Positions 52,973 to 61,285 of a stretch of 64,000 nt of DNA are shown piece after piece (position 1 is the first letter of the stretch; every line of letters begins with the position of its first letter). Made by a program: the position numbers and the translations under genes. The DNA comes from Mesorhizobium muleiense (GTDB lineage: Bacteria; Pseudomonadota; Alphaproteobacteria; Rhizobiales; Rhizobiaceae): NCBI RefSeq assembly GCF_900099905.1, contig NZ_FNEE01000008.1, positions 156,340 through 220,339 of the forward strand, written 5' to 3'. The notes beneath the pieces are model-generated. The model saw nothing but the letters and a program-made list of their open reading frames with translations, made no database searches and was not told the DNA's origin.

Positions 52973-53835
52973 ACGTGCATCAGCTGTCGCGACCTGCCGC
53001 GATCGTCAAGCACGAGGACGTGCCGACAAAAACGGTCGACGTCGGCGGCACGAAATTCGCCTACCGCGAGCTCGGGCCCACAACCGGGGTACCGGTGATC
53101 TTCCTTACCCATCTGAGTGCAGTTCTCGACAATTGGGACCCTCGGGTCGTCGATGGCATTGCCGCAAAACGGCGAGTTATCACCTTCGATAACCGTGGCG
53201 TTGGCGCATCAGGCGGGTCCACTCCCAACACGGTGGAGGCGATGGCCCGCGACGCGATCGCCTTCGTCCGGGCGCTCGGCTTCGAGCAGGTCGACCTGCT
53301 CGGCCTCTCTCTTGGCGGCTTCATCGCCCAGGCGATTGTTCAGCTCGAGCCTGATCTGGTTCGCAAGATCATCCTCGCGGGAACCGGCCCAGCCGGTGGT
53401 ACCGGCATCGACAGGGTGACATCAGTCACCATCTTCGACATGATCCGCGCCGCGCTGACCATCAAGGACCCAAAGAACTACCTCTTCTTTACCCAAAGCC
53501 CGAACGGCAAGAAGGCGGCGCGCGCGTTTCTGCAGCGCCTGAAGGAACGGACCAATGACCGCGACAAGCCCATCGCGCTCGGCGCTTTCAGCCAGCAGCT
53601 CAAGGCGGTCCGTGCCTTTGGCCAGGAGCGCCCTGCCGACCTATCGCGTATCCGGCACCCGGTCCTCGTGGTGAACGGCGATCACGACAGAATGGTGCCC
53701 ACCAGCAATTCCCTCGACCTGGCACGGCGCTTTCCCAATGCCGAGCTGGTCCTGTACGAGGACGGCGGGCATACGGCCATTTTCCAGTATCACAGCGCCT
53801 TCGTGGACAAGGCCCTGGACTTCCTCGATGCCTGA
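52969..53835 (+). CDS. Alpha/beta-fold hydrolase
   Basis: A 288-residue hydrolase with the nucleophile elbow LLGLSLGGFIAQ, the oxyanion region FLTHLSAVLDNWDP, the acid in VVNGDHDRMVP and the His in EDGGHTAIFQYH. It is a soluble esterase, lactonase or haloperoxidase-like enzyme; the substrate is unknown. It is translationally coupled to tetR. Confidence 0.88.
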   Translation: MNVHQLSRPAAIVKHEDVPTKTVDVGGTKFAYRELGPTTGVPVIFLTHLSAVLDNWDPRVVDGIAAKRRVITFDNRGVGASGGSTPNTVEAMARDAIAFVRALGFEQVDLLGLSLGGFIAQAIVQLEPDLVRKIILAGTGPAGGTGIDRVTSVTIFDMIRAALTIKDPKNYLFFTQSPNGKKAARAFLQRLKERTNDRDKPIALGAFSQQLKAVRAFGQERPADLSRIRHPVLVVNGDHDRMVPTSNSLDLARRFPNAELVLYEDGGHTAIFQYHSAFVDKALDFLDA

Positions 53836-53949
53836 TCAGGCCATGCCGGTGCGTCCTTTGGTGAGCAAATGATCTTTCGATCCATGCGCTAACCTGACGG
53901 GCAATACCGCCGTAAGGCAAACAACACTGCGACGTGTCGACGCCGCGGC

Positions 53950-55371
53950 TCAGGATGCGGCGCGCAGGCTCGTACGGACGCGCCGCCTGCTTGTGGCGCG
54001 GGACTTCTCCGCCACGACACCGGTGATCTCGACCACGCCGTTCTCATGCAGTTTGGCGTTTGTGACCTTGTGGAGACGCTCATAGGGCAACAGTTCCTTG
54101 ACCCGGGCGTCGAGCACCGCGACTTCGGCTCGCAGATCCTCGCATTCCTGCCTCTGAACATCGAGCTGTATCTGTTCGGATGCCTGCTGCAGGGAAAGCT
54201 GCGAAAAATTCGCGCTCACGGTCGAGAGGTGCATCTTGTCGTTTTCGTTCTCCTTCCTGAGGACGGACAACCTTTCCTCCGCAATTTGCTTTTCGGCGAC
54301 AGCGTCGCTCCATTGAGCCTTGAGATTGGCGATCTCGCTCGCGGCTTGATTGTTCTCGTTCGAGGCGACTTCAAATCGTGATTGGAGGTTGCGAATTTCA
54401 GAACGCAGGCCGCCGATCTCAGCGAAACTACGCGCACGCTCGGCTTCCCTGTCACCTTCCATGATACGGGCCGCTTCCGTCATTTCCGACAGCTTCGCTT
54501 GCGCGATATCGAGCGATTTCTGCAGCCGCATCTCCTCTTGTTCGCTCTTGCCGAGCGCAGACAGCAGTTCCGAAAGTCGCGCCGCGTCACTGGCATGAAT
54601 CGTCGAGAGCTCGTCCAGCCGGTGCCGCGCCTCAGCTTCCCGCTTCAGCGCCTTGTCGAAGTCGATCGACAGGCTGACATGCTTTTCCCGCAATATCTCG
54701 TTCTCGCGCGCGCATCGGTTGGCCTCGGCCGTTCTGGCCGAAAGCGTTTTGACGAGGTCGCCGAACTCCGCTTCGCGCTCTGCGCTCGCATTGCCTGCCA
54801 CGACGAGTTCCAGCCTTGCCGCAGCCAGCGCACCGCGAAGTGCCTCCTTGTCCTCGACCAGGCTTATCTCGCGCTGCTGCAGGGCCTCGACGGCGCTTTC
54901 GCGCTCGCGCTGCTTTCTGGTCGCATCGTGGAACTGCTCCGATAGCACTCTTTGCTGCGTGGTCAGGCTGCCATTTGCCAGTTCCAGTTCGTTGGCGCGA
55001 AGAATGTCCCCGTGAAGCAGCTTCAGGAATTCGCCTGTCAGGTGATGCGAGGTCGCGATCTCCGACATTTTCGTGTTGATCTCCTCCAGATACTCGCGCG
55101 CATCGTCAAACAGCCCCTCAACGGCATCTAGCGCAGCCAGGCGGGTTTGTGTGTGGGAGGTCAGCCGCCGTGCGATCTCGGGAGCGTCGGCATCGTCCTC
55201 GGGCTGAGAGTTGTCATTCCTTGCCGCGAGATTCTCATCCGGAACGTTGTCCAACGGCGATTGGTCGTCCAGGTTGAGACACTCATCGAACGCATCCGCC
55301 AAATCGGCTTCGAGTTCCTTGAATGCCCTGTCCACCGTCTCGGCACGCTTGATCAGACTTCTGATTTTCAT
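53950..55371 (-). CDS. Long coiled-coil protein, unknown function
   Basis: A 473-residue protein without recognised domain. Residues 1-75 are an acidic, disordered head (DDQSPLDNVPDENLAARND), residues about 75-430 are nearly continuous heptads rich in Glu, Leu, Ala and Arg (AREYLEEINTKMSEIATSHH ... EQEEMRLQKSLDIAQAKLSE), and the last 40 residues are a basic tail (SRATSRRRVRTSLRAAS). No membrane span or signal peptide. Head-rod-tail shape and length recall bacterial intermediate-filament-like proteins such as crescentin, but no direct similarity was established. It is monocistronic. Confidence 0.7.
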   Translation of the reverse strand: MKIRSLIKRAETVDRAFKELEADLADAFDECLNLDDQSPLDNVPDENLAARNDNSQPEDDADAPEIARRLTSHTQTRLAALDAVEGLFDDAREYLEEINTKMSEIATSHHLTGEFLKLLHGDILRANELELANGSLTTQQRVLSEQFHDATRKQRERESAVEALQQREISLVEDKEALRGALAAARLELVVAGNASAEREAEFGDLVKTLSARTAEANRCARENEILREKHVSLSIDFDKALKREAEARHRLDELSTIHASDAARLSELLSALGKSEQEEMRLQKSLDIAQAKLSEMTEAARIMEGDREAERARSFAEIGGLRSEIRNLQSRFEVASNENNQAASEIANLKAQWSDAVAEKQIAEERLSVLRKENENDKMHLSTVSANFSQLSLQQASEQIQLDVQRQECEDLRAEVAVLDARVKELLPYERLHKVTNAKLHENGVVEITGVVAEKSRATSRRRVRTSLRAAS

Positions 55372-55642
55372 GACTGAACATCCCCTACTGTAACGCCATC
55401 TGGGGTCTCGATCCTCGCCTCCCGGACACGGGTTACCCCTTCCCCCTGATCGCGCGGTGGCGCATGAGGCGAGCCCACGCTAGGGACAGGCTTGGCCACT
55501 GTCCTCGTCTGTTTGAATGATGCAAACCTTGTAACTGCCCTGATTGCCGCCGGCTTTCGGGCAAACAACCCCCGTCGGAACGTCCGCCGGAGGCCTTGCA
55601 CCGACAGCAACTGACCGTACGTCAGCGATCATCGTCGTGCCG

Positions 55643-56755
55643 CTATCGGGAGAGGACGCGAATGCGGCTCTGAAACTCACCCCGATCGACATAGCATCCC
55701 CGCAGATGTCTCAGCCCCGTATTTGGGTTGAACGATTGGCGGCCGTGAAGCACCCGGCGATTATCGAAGACCGCCATTTCGCCGGCCTTGAGGCGGTAGG
55801 CTATTTGAAAACGCGAGCTGCGGATCATCATCATCAGCTTGCGATAAGCCGCATAGAAGGGGGTGCATATCTCGGAGGGAAGGTCGATGACATCGACAAG
55901 ATGGGCGTTGAACCGCAACTCTGTCACGTCTCCATTGCGTCGAGTTACGATCACAGGAAACCGACCGCGCAGATCGTAGTTTTCGTCGTGAAAACGATAG
56001 GGGATATCGACCTCGCACAAGAGACGGTATGCTTCCGGATCTTCCGCCTGTAATGCGGCCACAACCGCAAACCCGTCGGCAAAGACCGATCCACCGCCCT
56101 CAGCTTCATTCGCGATACAATGCAGGAATTGATAGCCGGGCGGCACCTCCTGGTTCGCGAGATCGGTGTGTAACGGCAAGGCGACAGGGGTGTAGGCCAA
56201 GTTGTTCGGGTTCGGCATCGACACGACTTCGAACATAGTGCCGAAATTTGTCTGGCGCAGGAAACCTACCCGCTCGGCCGCACGCCGCCCGGCGTCGGGA
56301 TCATCGCCAAGCCCCTCGACGATGGAGAGCCCGTATGCAGCCGTCGCCCTCAGCCAGGCAAGCAGATCGGCATCGCTTTGAAAAAGGCCCCCGGCAGAGT
56401 AGCGCGGTATGGTTTCAAGATCGATCGAGCCGTCCCAGAGTTTCGGAGCGATCTCGGCCGGATCGTCCCGCTTTCTGCCTGGGCGGTAGGATTCAAAGAA
56501 ATGGCCCGGGATTTCCTCCTCAGCCAGGCCGTTCGGCCAGACAATTCTCACAGCGCCGCGTCTGTCCTGGACGTTGAGGGGTCTGAGCGAGGCGTCAACG
56601 CTGGTCAGGTCGAATATTCGTTCTTGGGTCTGTGGGTGAAACGCCGATGGCGCATTATCCTTTAGCCAAAGCCAGGGATAGCAGACTGTTTCGCCTGACG
56701 AGAACGTCACGGCAAGCTCGGTCTCCCGGGCTTCCACGGAAAGCATGGTATTCAT
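55643..56755 (-). CDS. Fe(II)/2-oxoglutarate dioxygenase, gamma-butyrobetaine hydroxylase-like
   Basis: A 370-residue enzyme with the two domains of this family: a GBBH-like N-terminal domain (about 5-95) and a TauD-type oxygenase. The iron ligands are His and Asp of PLHTDL and His of NRRVLHGR, and the 2-oxoglutarate Arg follows in the LRHLRGCYVDRGE region. The N-domain's zinc cysteines are absent: LKDNAPSAFHPQ stands where Cys residues are usual. The substrate may be gamma-butyrobetaine or another trimethyl-ammonium compound. No carnitine genes are adjacent. Confidence 0.85.
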   Translation of the reverse strand: MNTMLSVEARETELAVTFSSGETVCYPWLWLKDNAPSAFHPQTQERIFDLTSVDASLRPLNVQDRRGAVRIVWPNGLAEEEIPGHFFESYRPGRKRDDPAEIAPKLWDGSIDLETIPRYSAGGLFQSDADLLAWLRATAAYGLSIVEGLGDDPDAGRRAAERVGFLRQTNFGTMFEVVSMPNPNNLAYTPVALPLHTDLANQEVPPGYQFLHCIANEAEGGGSVFADGFAVVAALQAEDPEAYRLLCEVDIPYRFHDENYDLRGRFPVIVTRRNGDVTELRFNAHLVDVIDLPSEICTPFYAAYRKLMMMIRSSRFQIAYRLKAGEMAVFDNRRVLHGRQSFNPNTGLRHLRGCYVDRGEFQSRIRVLSR

Positions 56756-57070
56756 GATTGTGTCTCTCTGAACACGAAATTAAATCTTCAGATTGGATCG
56801 GGCCCGCAAGCCATCAACCCAGAGGTGGTGGCCACCACAAGCTCGGCTTCCCATAACGATGGGATCCGGGATTTCTGTTCGGTTCTTCGAGCACTCGATC
56901 TCCAGGTGAAACCTGGCTCCAGCTGAAATCTGGTGCACACAGCGATGGTAGCGGTCATTTGCCGGCGGTGTCCAGCTAAATGCAATGGGACCGGCATCCC
57001 CCTCTGGGCTGCCCTCGCCGACAACCCAGCTTCACTGCGGCGATAAAACCATCATCATATCGGGAACCGC
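56756..57070. other. Intergenic region, no supported gene
   Basis: The region between the dioxygenase start and the SCP2 promoter contains a small hairpin CCAGGT-GAAA-CCTGG near 56905 and otherwise nothing recognised. Confidence 0.4.
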
Positions 57071-57100
57071 GTTGACGTATACGTCAACCCGAAGCTATAT
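57071..57100 (+). promoter_or_regulatory. Promoter with 18-bp palindromic operator for the SCP2-domain gene
   Basis: GTTGACGTATACGTCAAC (57071-57088) is a perfect palindrome. Its TTGACG is also a -35 box, followed by a 17-bp spacer and -10 CTATAT (57095-57100), an excellent alphaproteobacterial promoter. A dimeric repressor bound here would block the -35. The site resembles the MerR-type LiuR motif of acyl-CoA metabolism. Confidence 0.65.
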
Positions 57101-57227
57101 GCGCCGGCGACCTTGATCGCGAAATGCGCAAGATGGCGACTTCGGCCGGACCGACGTGCCCCCAGACCGAAGTGCCCCCAGGAAGTGCAATGGGTGCGAC
57201 AAACGCAACGAGACGAGGAGAACGGCC

Positions 57228-57512
57228 ATGGGCGTTCAGGAAATTGCCGACAAGATCAGCGCGCGCGTGGCGAGTGCCGGGTTCGATCGTTCCGTAAAAT
57301 TCGATACAGGTGACGACGGTGTCATCGTCATCGACGGCGCTGCCGTCTCGACCACCGATGCGCCGGCCGACTGCACGATAAAGCTTTCGCTCGACGATCT
57401 GGAATCGCTGATATCAGGCGATCTCAACCCGACGATGGCGTTCATGTCCGGCAAGATAAAGGTCGAAGGCGACATGAGCGTCGCCATGGCGCTGAGCCAG
57501 TTGATCGGCTGA
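57228..57512 (+). CDS. SCP2 sterol-carrier domain protein
   Basis: A 94-residue single-domain protein: MGVQEIADKISARVASAGF, APADCTIKLSLDDLESLISG, then the SCP2 hallmark NPTMAFMSGKIKVEGDMSVAM. Such proteins bind lipids or acyl-CoA in the cytoplasm. The ATG at 57228 has GAGGAGA upstream; earlier ATG codons add a Cys/Arg-rich stretch without homology. It is monocistronic under the palindromic promoter at 57071, leaving a leader of about 120 nt. Confidence 0.88.
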   Translation: MGVQEIADKISARVASAGFDRSVKFDTGDDGVIVIDGAAVSTTDAPADCTIKLSLDDLESLISGDLNPTMAFMSGKIKVEGDMSVAMALSQLIG

Positions 57513-57530
57513 TCCACTCCAATCCTGAAT

Positions 57531-57567
57531 GGAAACAAGCCGCCGCCCGATGGCAGCGGCTTGTTCC
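57531..57567. terminator. Bidirectional terminator between SCP2 and GNAT genes
   Basis: GGAAACAAGCCGC (57531-57543) pairs with GCGGCTTGTTCC (57556-57567) with one bulge. It lies between two convergent genes and would serve both. Confidence 0.6.
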
Positions 57568-57573
57568 CGATCG

Positions 57574-58311
57574 TCAGGCAGCGAGCGACAGCCGCTGTGC
57601 CTTCAGCTTGCGCCCGGCCGCCTTCAGCGTGCCCTGCGCGCCGGCGAGCACGCCTTCCACCAGCTCCAACGCCAGCAGGCGGTGCCGCTCATAAGGTCCC
57701 GGCATGGCCAGCGAGCCGGTTTTATCGGCCGAGAACCCGAAGCGCTCGTAATAGGGCGCATCGCCGACCAGCAGGATCGCCGCATGGCCGAGGCGCGCGG
57801 CTTCAGCGATTGCATGGCGCATCAGCGCCGAGCCGATGCCGGCATTCTTGATTGTCGGATCGACGGCGAGCGGGCCTAGCAGAAGGGCGGACCGACCGCC
57901 CTCGCCCAGCACGACATCCCAGAGCCGCACGGTGCCGGTGACAGCGCCCGACGCGTCGCGTGCGACAAAGGCCAGGCCTTCCGAAGGCCGGCGGCCGCGC
58001 CGCAGCTTTTCCGACGATTTTCTCCGGCGCTTCGGCCCCATGGCGCGGTCGAGCAAGGCTTCGCGCGCCGGGGCGTCGGCAGCGGTTTCGGCGGTGATGA
58101 CGAAAGCGCTGGCAATCTCCCCCCAAGAGGCGGAGATGTCGCCGAAGCCGACAGAGGGGGGCGCCGCGCGTGCAGCGTCGGCGCCACGCAGTCCAAGAGA
58201 AGTCGCGACAGCTGAGGCGACCCCCTCTGGCCGCTTTGCGGCCATCTCCCCCTCAAGGGGGGAGATTTGCCGGCTCACAGCGCCATCAACGATGAAATCC
58301 ACAATTTCCAT
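57574..58311 (-). CDS. GNAT-family N-acetyltransferase carrying an in-frame repeat
   Basis: A 245-residue acetyltransferase. The acetyl-CoA motif is in LLGPLAVDPTIKNAGIGSALMRHAIAEAARLGH, followed by ILLVGDAPYYERFGFS. GNAT proteins with this pattern (YhbS-like) are about 180 residues long; the surplus is residues 14-66, which read SRQISPLEGEM...SWGEIA, the translation of a palindromic intergenic-type element inserted in frame. Target molecule unknown. Confidence 0.83.
   Translation of the reverse strand: MEIVDFIVDGAVSRQISPLEGEMAAKRPEGVASAVATSLGLRGADAARAAPPSVGFGDISASWGEIASAFVITAETAADAPAREALLDRAMGPKRRRKSSEKLRRGRRPSEGLAFVARDASGAVTGTVRLWDVVLGEGGRSALLLGPLAVDPTIKNAGIGSALMRHAIAEAARLGHAAILLVGDAPYYERFGFSADKTGSLAMPGPYERHRLLALELVEGVLAGAQGTLKAAGRKLKAQRLSLAA
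58114..58272. repeat. Palindromic element inserted in the GNAT coding frame
   Basis: About 159 bp bounded by CTCCCCC...GGGGGGAG-type ends (58133 side CAATCTCCCCCC; 58250 side CCCCTCAAGGGGGG). Its translation ISPLEGEM...GEI is a pattern I associate with rhizobial repeat elements read in frame. Confidence 0.65.
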
Positions 58312-58406
58312 TTCCGCGATCCTTCACGAGCGGATTGTTCCACAGGCGAGCCCGGGCGGGCGACAGGCGCCCACCTCGGGATGATCTGACCGGCTCTTGC
58401 GAGCCG

Positions 58407-59540
58407 TCAGATCACGTAGGATCGGAGAGGCTCGAAGCCGTTGAAGGCGACCGAGGCATAGGTCGTCGTGTAGGCGCCGGTGCCCTCGATCAGCACCTCG
58501 TCGCCGATGGTCAGCGACAGGGGCAGCGGATACGGCGTCTTCTCGTACATCACGTCGGCCGAATCGCAGGTCGGGCCGGCGAGCACGCACGGCGCGGTCT
58601 CGGTGCCGTCATGCGCGGTGACGATCGGGTAGCGGATCGCCTCGTCCATCGTCTCGGCGAGACCGCCGAACTTGCCGATGTCGAGGAACACCCAACGCAC
58701 ATTGTCGTTGTCGGCCTTCTTCGAGATCAGCACGACTTCCGACTTGATGACGCCGGCATTGCCGACCATGCCGCGGCCCGGTTCGATGATGGTCTCGGGA
58801 ATCGCGTTGCCGAAATGCTTGCGCAGCGCCGAGAAGATCGCCTGGCCATAGGCCTGCGCCACCGGCACGTCCCTGAGGTAACGGGTCGGGAAACCGCCGC
58901 CCATATTGACCATCTTGAGCACAATGCCTTCGTCAGCGAGCGTAGCGAACACCTTTTTGGCGTCGCCGAGCGCGCGGTCCCAGGCGGTCAGGTCGGTCTG
59001 CTGCGAGCCGACATGGAACGACACGCCATAGGCGTCCAGCCCGAGCGCCCTCGCGTGGCGCAGCACGTCGACCGCCATCGCCGGCACGCAGCCGAACTTG
59101 CGCGACAGCGGCCATTCGGCGCCTTCGCCGTCGGTCAGCACGCGGCAGAACACACGGGCGCCGGGTGCAACGCGGGCGATCTTCTCGACCTCCTCGACGC
59201 AGTCCACCGCGAACAACCGGATGCCGAGTTGATAGGCGCGCTGGATGTCGCGCTCCTTCTTGATGGTGTTGCCGAAGGAGATGCGGTCCGCCGGCGCGCC
59301 GGCGTCCATCGCCATCTCGACTTCGGCAACGGAAGCGGTGTCGAAGGACGAGCCCATCGCAGCAAGCAGGCGCAGGATTTCCGGCGCCGGATTTGCTTTC
59401 ACCGCATAGTAGATTTTCGAATCGGGAAGCGCCTTCTCGAAGGCGCGGAAATTGTCGCGCACGACATCGAGATCGACGACGAGGCAAGGGCCGTTCGGAC
59501 GTCGGGTGGCGAGGAAGTCAAGGATGCGCTGGGTAGCCAT
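58407..59540 (-). CDS. Ornithine/lysine decarboxylase, fold-type III PLP enzyme
   Basis: A 377-residue decarboxylase. The PLP lysine is in YYAVKANP, phosphate contacts in GGGFP and EPGRGM, HVGSQ is conserved, and the catalytic Cys is in GPTCDSADVM. It makes putrescine from ornithine, possibly cadaverine from lysine, and so feeds polyamine synthesis. The ATG at 59540 follows GGAGAG. A leader of about 430 nt precedes it and probably carries regulation. The other polyamine genes (transporter, deacetylase) are 12 kb away. Confidence 0.92.
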   Translation of the reverse strand: MATQRILDFLATRRPNGPCLVVDLDVVRDNFRAFEKALPDSKIYYAVKANPAPEILRLLAAMGSSFDTASVAEVEMAMDAGAPADRISFGNTIKKERDIQRAYQLGIRLFAVDCVEEVEKIARVAPGARVFCRVLTDGEGAEWPLSRKFGCVPAMAVDVLRHARALGLDAYGVSFHVGSQQTDLTAWDRALGDAKKVFATLADEGIVLKMVNMGGGFPTRYLRDVPVAQAYGQAIFSALRKHFGNAIPETIIEPGRGMVGNAGVIKSEVVLISKKADNDNVRWVFLDIGKFGGLAETMDEAIRYPIVTAHDGTETAPCVLAGPTCDSADVMYEKTPYPLPLSLTIGDEVLIEGTGAYTTTYASVAFNGFEPLRSYVI

Positions 59541-59974
59541 CGGGGTCTCTCCATAGCGCCTTTCGGCGCGCACAAAGGCTGCGGGACACGGGTCATCGAC
59601 CTCGCGAACACGCGGTGGACAAAGGCGGGACGTCAATCCATGGAACCAGCCGGTGGAGACCCCGGAACCATGAAGCGCCGTCTCGCGGCGGTGAACCTTG
59701 GCCTTGCCCGGCCTCGGTTCGCTTTGTCTGCCTTGGCTTGGATTGGGAGAACCCGTTCCGCACTGCCGGCAATGAAGGTGTGCCTCTTCAGTAACCCCGG
59801 TCTTTGGACGACCGGCAGAACACCAGAAAGGCCCGCACCGTCGTTGCTTCAAGGTGTCCTCGGTCTGGCGGTTGGCCGCTAAACCGACTGGAGGGGTTAG
59901 CTCCAGTTACCTTACCGATATCCCTCACCATTTTGAGGATCGGCGGACACCCACAGGCACGTGCGACTTTGGGC
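59541..59974 (-). promoter_or_regulatory. Long structured leader of ornithine decarboxylase (speF-type element candidate)
   Basis: Transcription from 59974 would give a leader of about 434 nt. It contains an ACTGGAG-CTAACCC-CTCCAGT hairpin (59887-59907), a GCGCC-GAAA-GGCGC tetraloop just before the Shine-Dalgarno (59556-59569), and CGGGGTCTC (59664-59656) that can pair over nine bases with GAGACCCCG at the Shine-Dalgarno (59549-59541). A conserved RNA called speF has been described upstream of alphaproteobacterial ornithine decarboxylase genes; this is the right place and length, but a covariance search was not possible. Confidence 0.5.
59633..59671 (-). CDS. Possible 12-codon leader peptide in the odc leader
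   Basis: ATG to TGA, peptide MVPGSPPAGSMD, Pro/Gly-rich. It covers the segment able to pair with the odc Shine-Dalgarno, so translating it would free the start site. Its own ribosome-binding site is weak, so it may be fortuitous. Confidence 0.25.
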   Translation of the reverse strand: MVPGSPPAGSMD

Positions 59975-59980
59975 AAGCGC

Positions 59981-60009
59981 GATATAAGGTCGATGGATTT
60001 CACAATCAA
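59981..60009 (-). promoter_or_regulatory. Promoter of ornithine decarboxylase
   Basis: Minus-strand -35 TTGATT (60009-60004), 17-bp spacer, -10 TATATC (59986-59981). It lies about 440 bp from the start codon. Confidence 0.55.
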
Positions 60010-60020
60010 TAAAAATCGTA

Positions 60021-60044
60021 CGCCAGGTTGTAAAATTCCTGGCG
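60021..60044. promoter_or_regulatory. Inverted repeat before the amidase gene
   Basis: CGCCAGG (60021-60027) and CCTGGCG (60038-60044) flank TTGTAAAATT, between the odc promoter and the amidase ATG. It could be the operator of the downstream LysR protein or a hairpin in the amidase leader. Confidence 0.4.
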
Positions 60045-60051
60045 TCGAACA

Positions 60052-61284
60052 ATGTTGCAACAACTGTATCCGGATATCGAACGCATGGCAGGCACTCGCG
60101 GCCCTCTGAACGCTTTTCTCGACCTCAATGGTATACCTGTATCCAATGCGCAGTCCGGCCCGCTTGCCGACCTGCGCCTGGCCGTCAAGGATATTTACGA
60201 CGTCGCCGGCTACCGCACCGGCTGCGGCAATCCGCAAAAATACCAAGAGGCTTCACCCGCCTCGGCGACGGCGCCGGCCGTCCAGGCGCTGCTTGATTCG
60301 GGCGCGCGCTTCGTCGGCAAGACGCAGACCGACGAACTGGCCTTCTCGCTGATGGGGCTGAACGCGCATTTCCCGTCGCCGGTCAATCCGGCAGCACCTG
60401 ATCGCGTCACCGGCGGCTCGTCCTCCGGTTCCGCCGCCACGGTCGCCGGCGGGCTGGCCGACATCGCCGCCGGATCCGATACCGGCGGCTCGATTCGCGC
60501 CCCGGCAAGCTTTTGTGGGCTGATCGGCCTGAGGACCACGCATGGCCGCATCTCGCTCGAAGGCGCGATGCCGCTGGCCCCTTCACTGGATACGTTCGGC
60601 TGGTTCGCCAGGGACACGGCCACCTATGACAAGGTCGGCGCGGTGCTGCTCGGCGACGATCCGCACAACCACGAATTGCAGCGCCCCCTCGCGCTGGATG
60701 CGCTGGACGGGCTCGTGCTCGGCCCGCGGGAAGCTAACGAGTATCGCGCCATGGTCCGCGCTGTCGCATCGGTGCTAGGCGCACCGCGTACCGTTGCCCC
60801 GCTGTCGCATTCCACCGACGATCTCTATTGGTGCTTCCGCAAACTGCAGGGGTACGAGGCGTGGCAAAATCATGGTGCCTGGATCGCCGGCGGCGATCGG
60901 ATGCTCGGCCCCGGCGTTAAGGAGCGCTTCGAGCATGGCGCAGCCATCGACGCGGCAACCGCGCAATTCGAAACGGAACGTCGCGTTTCGTTTCGTCTTG
61001 AGCTTGCCGACCTGCTTGGCGAGGACGGCGTCCTTGTGCTGCCGACCGCTCCAGGTGCCGCGCCGCTCAAGGCCGCCTCATTCGACGATTTGCAGACCTA
61101 TCGCGAACGCGCGCTGAGACTGTTGTGTCTTTCCGGTCTGTCCGGCTTTCCGCAGATCACCCTGCCGCTGGGCCTGGTCGACGGCGCCCCGTTCGGCCTC
61201 TCGCTGCTCGGACCCAAAAACAGCGACCGGCAGCTGATGGCGCTTGTCGCGCGCATCCTTTCAGCCCAGCAAAGGAGCGCATGA
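60052..61284 (+). CDS. Amidase-signature family amidohydrolase
   Basis: A 410-residue enzyme with the Ser-Ser-Lys triad of the family: Lys in LAVKDIYDVAG, Ser pair in GGSSSGSAA and GSDTGGSIRAPASFCGLIGL. It hydrolyses an amide to acid and ammonia; it is shorter than typical amidases. Start 60052 is uncertain; the ATG at 60085 (MAGTRGPLNAF) is also plausible, as neither has a strong ribosome-binding site. Its stop precedes a LysR gene by 1 bp, so the pair are coupled. Confidence 0.85.
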   Translation: MLQQLYPDIERMAGTRGPLNAFLDLNGIPVSNAQSGPLADLRLAVKDIYDVAGYRTGCGNPQKYQEASPASATAPAVQALLDSGARFVGKTQTDELAFSLMGLNAHFPSPVNPAAPDRVTGGSSSGSAATVAGGLADIAAGSDTGGSIRAPASFCGLIGLRTTHGRISLEGAMPLAPSLDTFGWFARDTATYDKVGAVLLGDDPHNHELQRPLALDALDGLVLGPREANEYRAMVRAVASVLGAPRTVAPLSHSTDDLYWCFRKLQGYEAWQNHGAWIAGGDRMLGPGVKERFEHGAAIDAATAQFETERRVSFRLELADLLGEDGVLVLPTAPGAAPLKAASFDDLQTYRERALRLLCLSGLSGFPQITLPLGLVDGAPFGLSLLGPKNSDRQLMALVARILSAQQRSA

Positions 61285-61285
61285 C

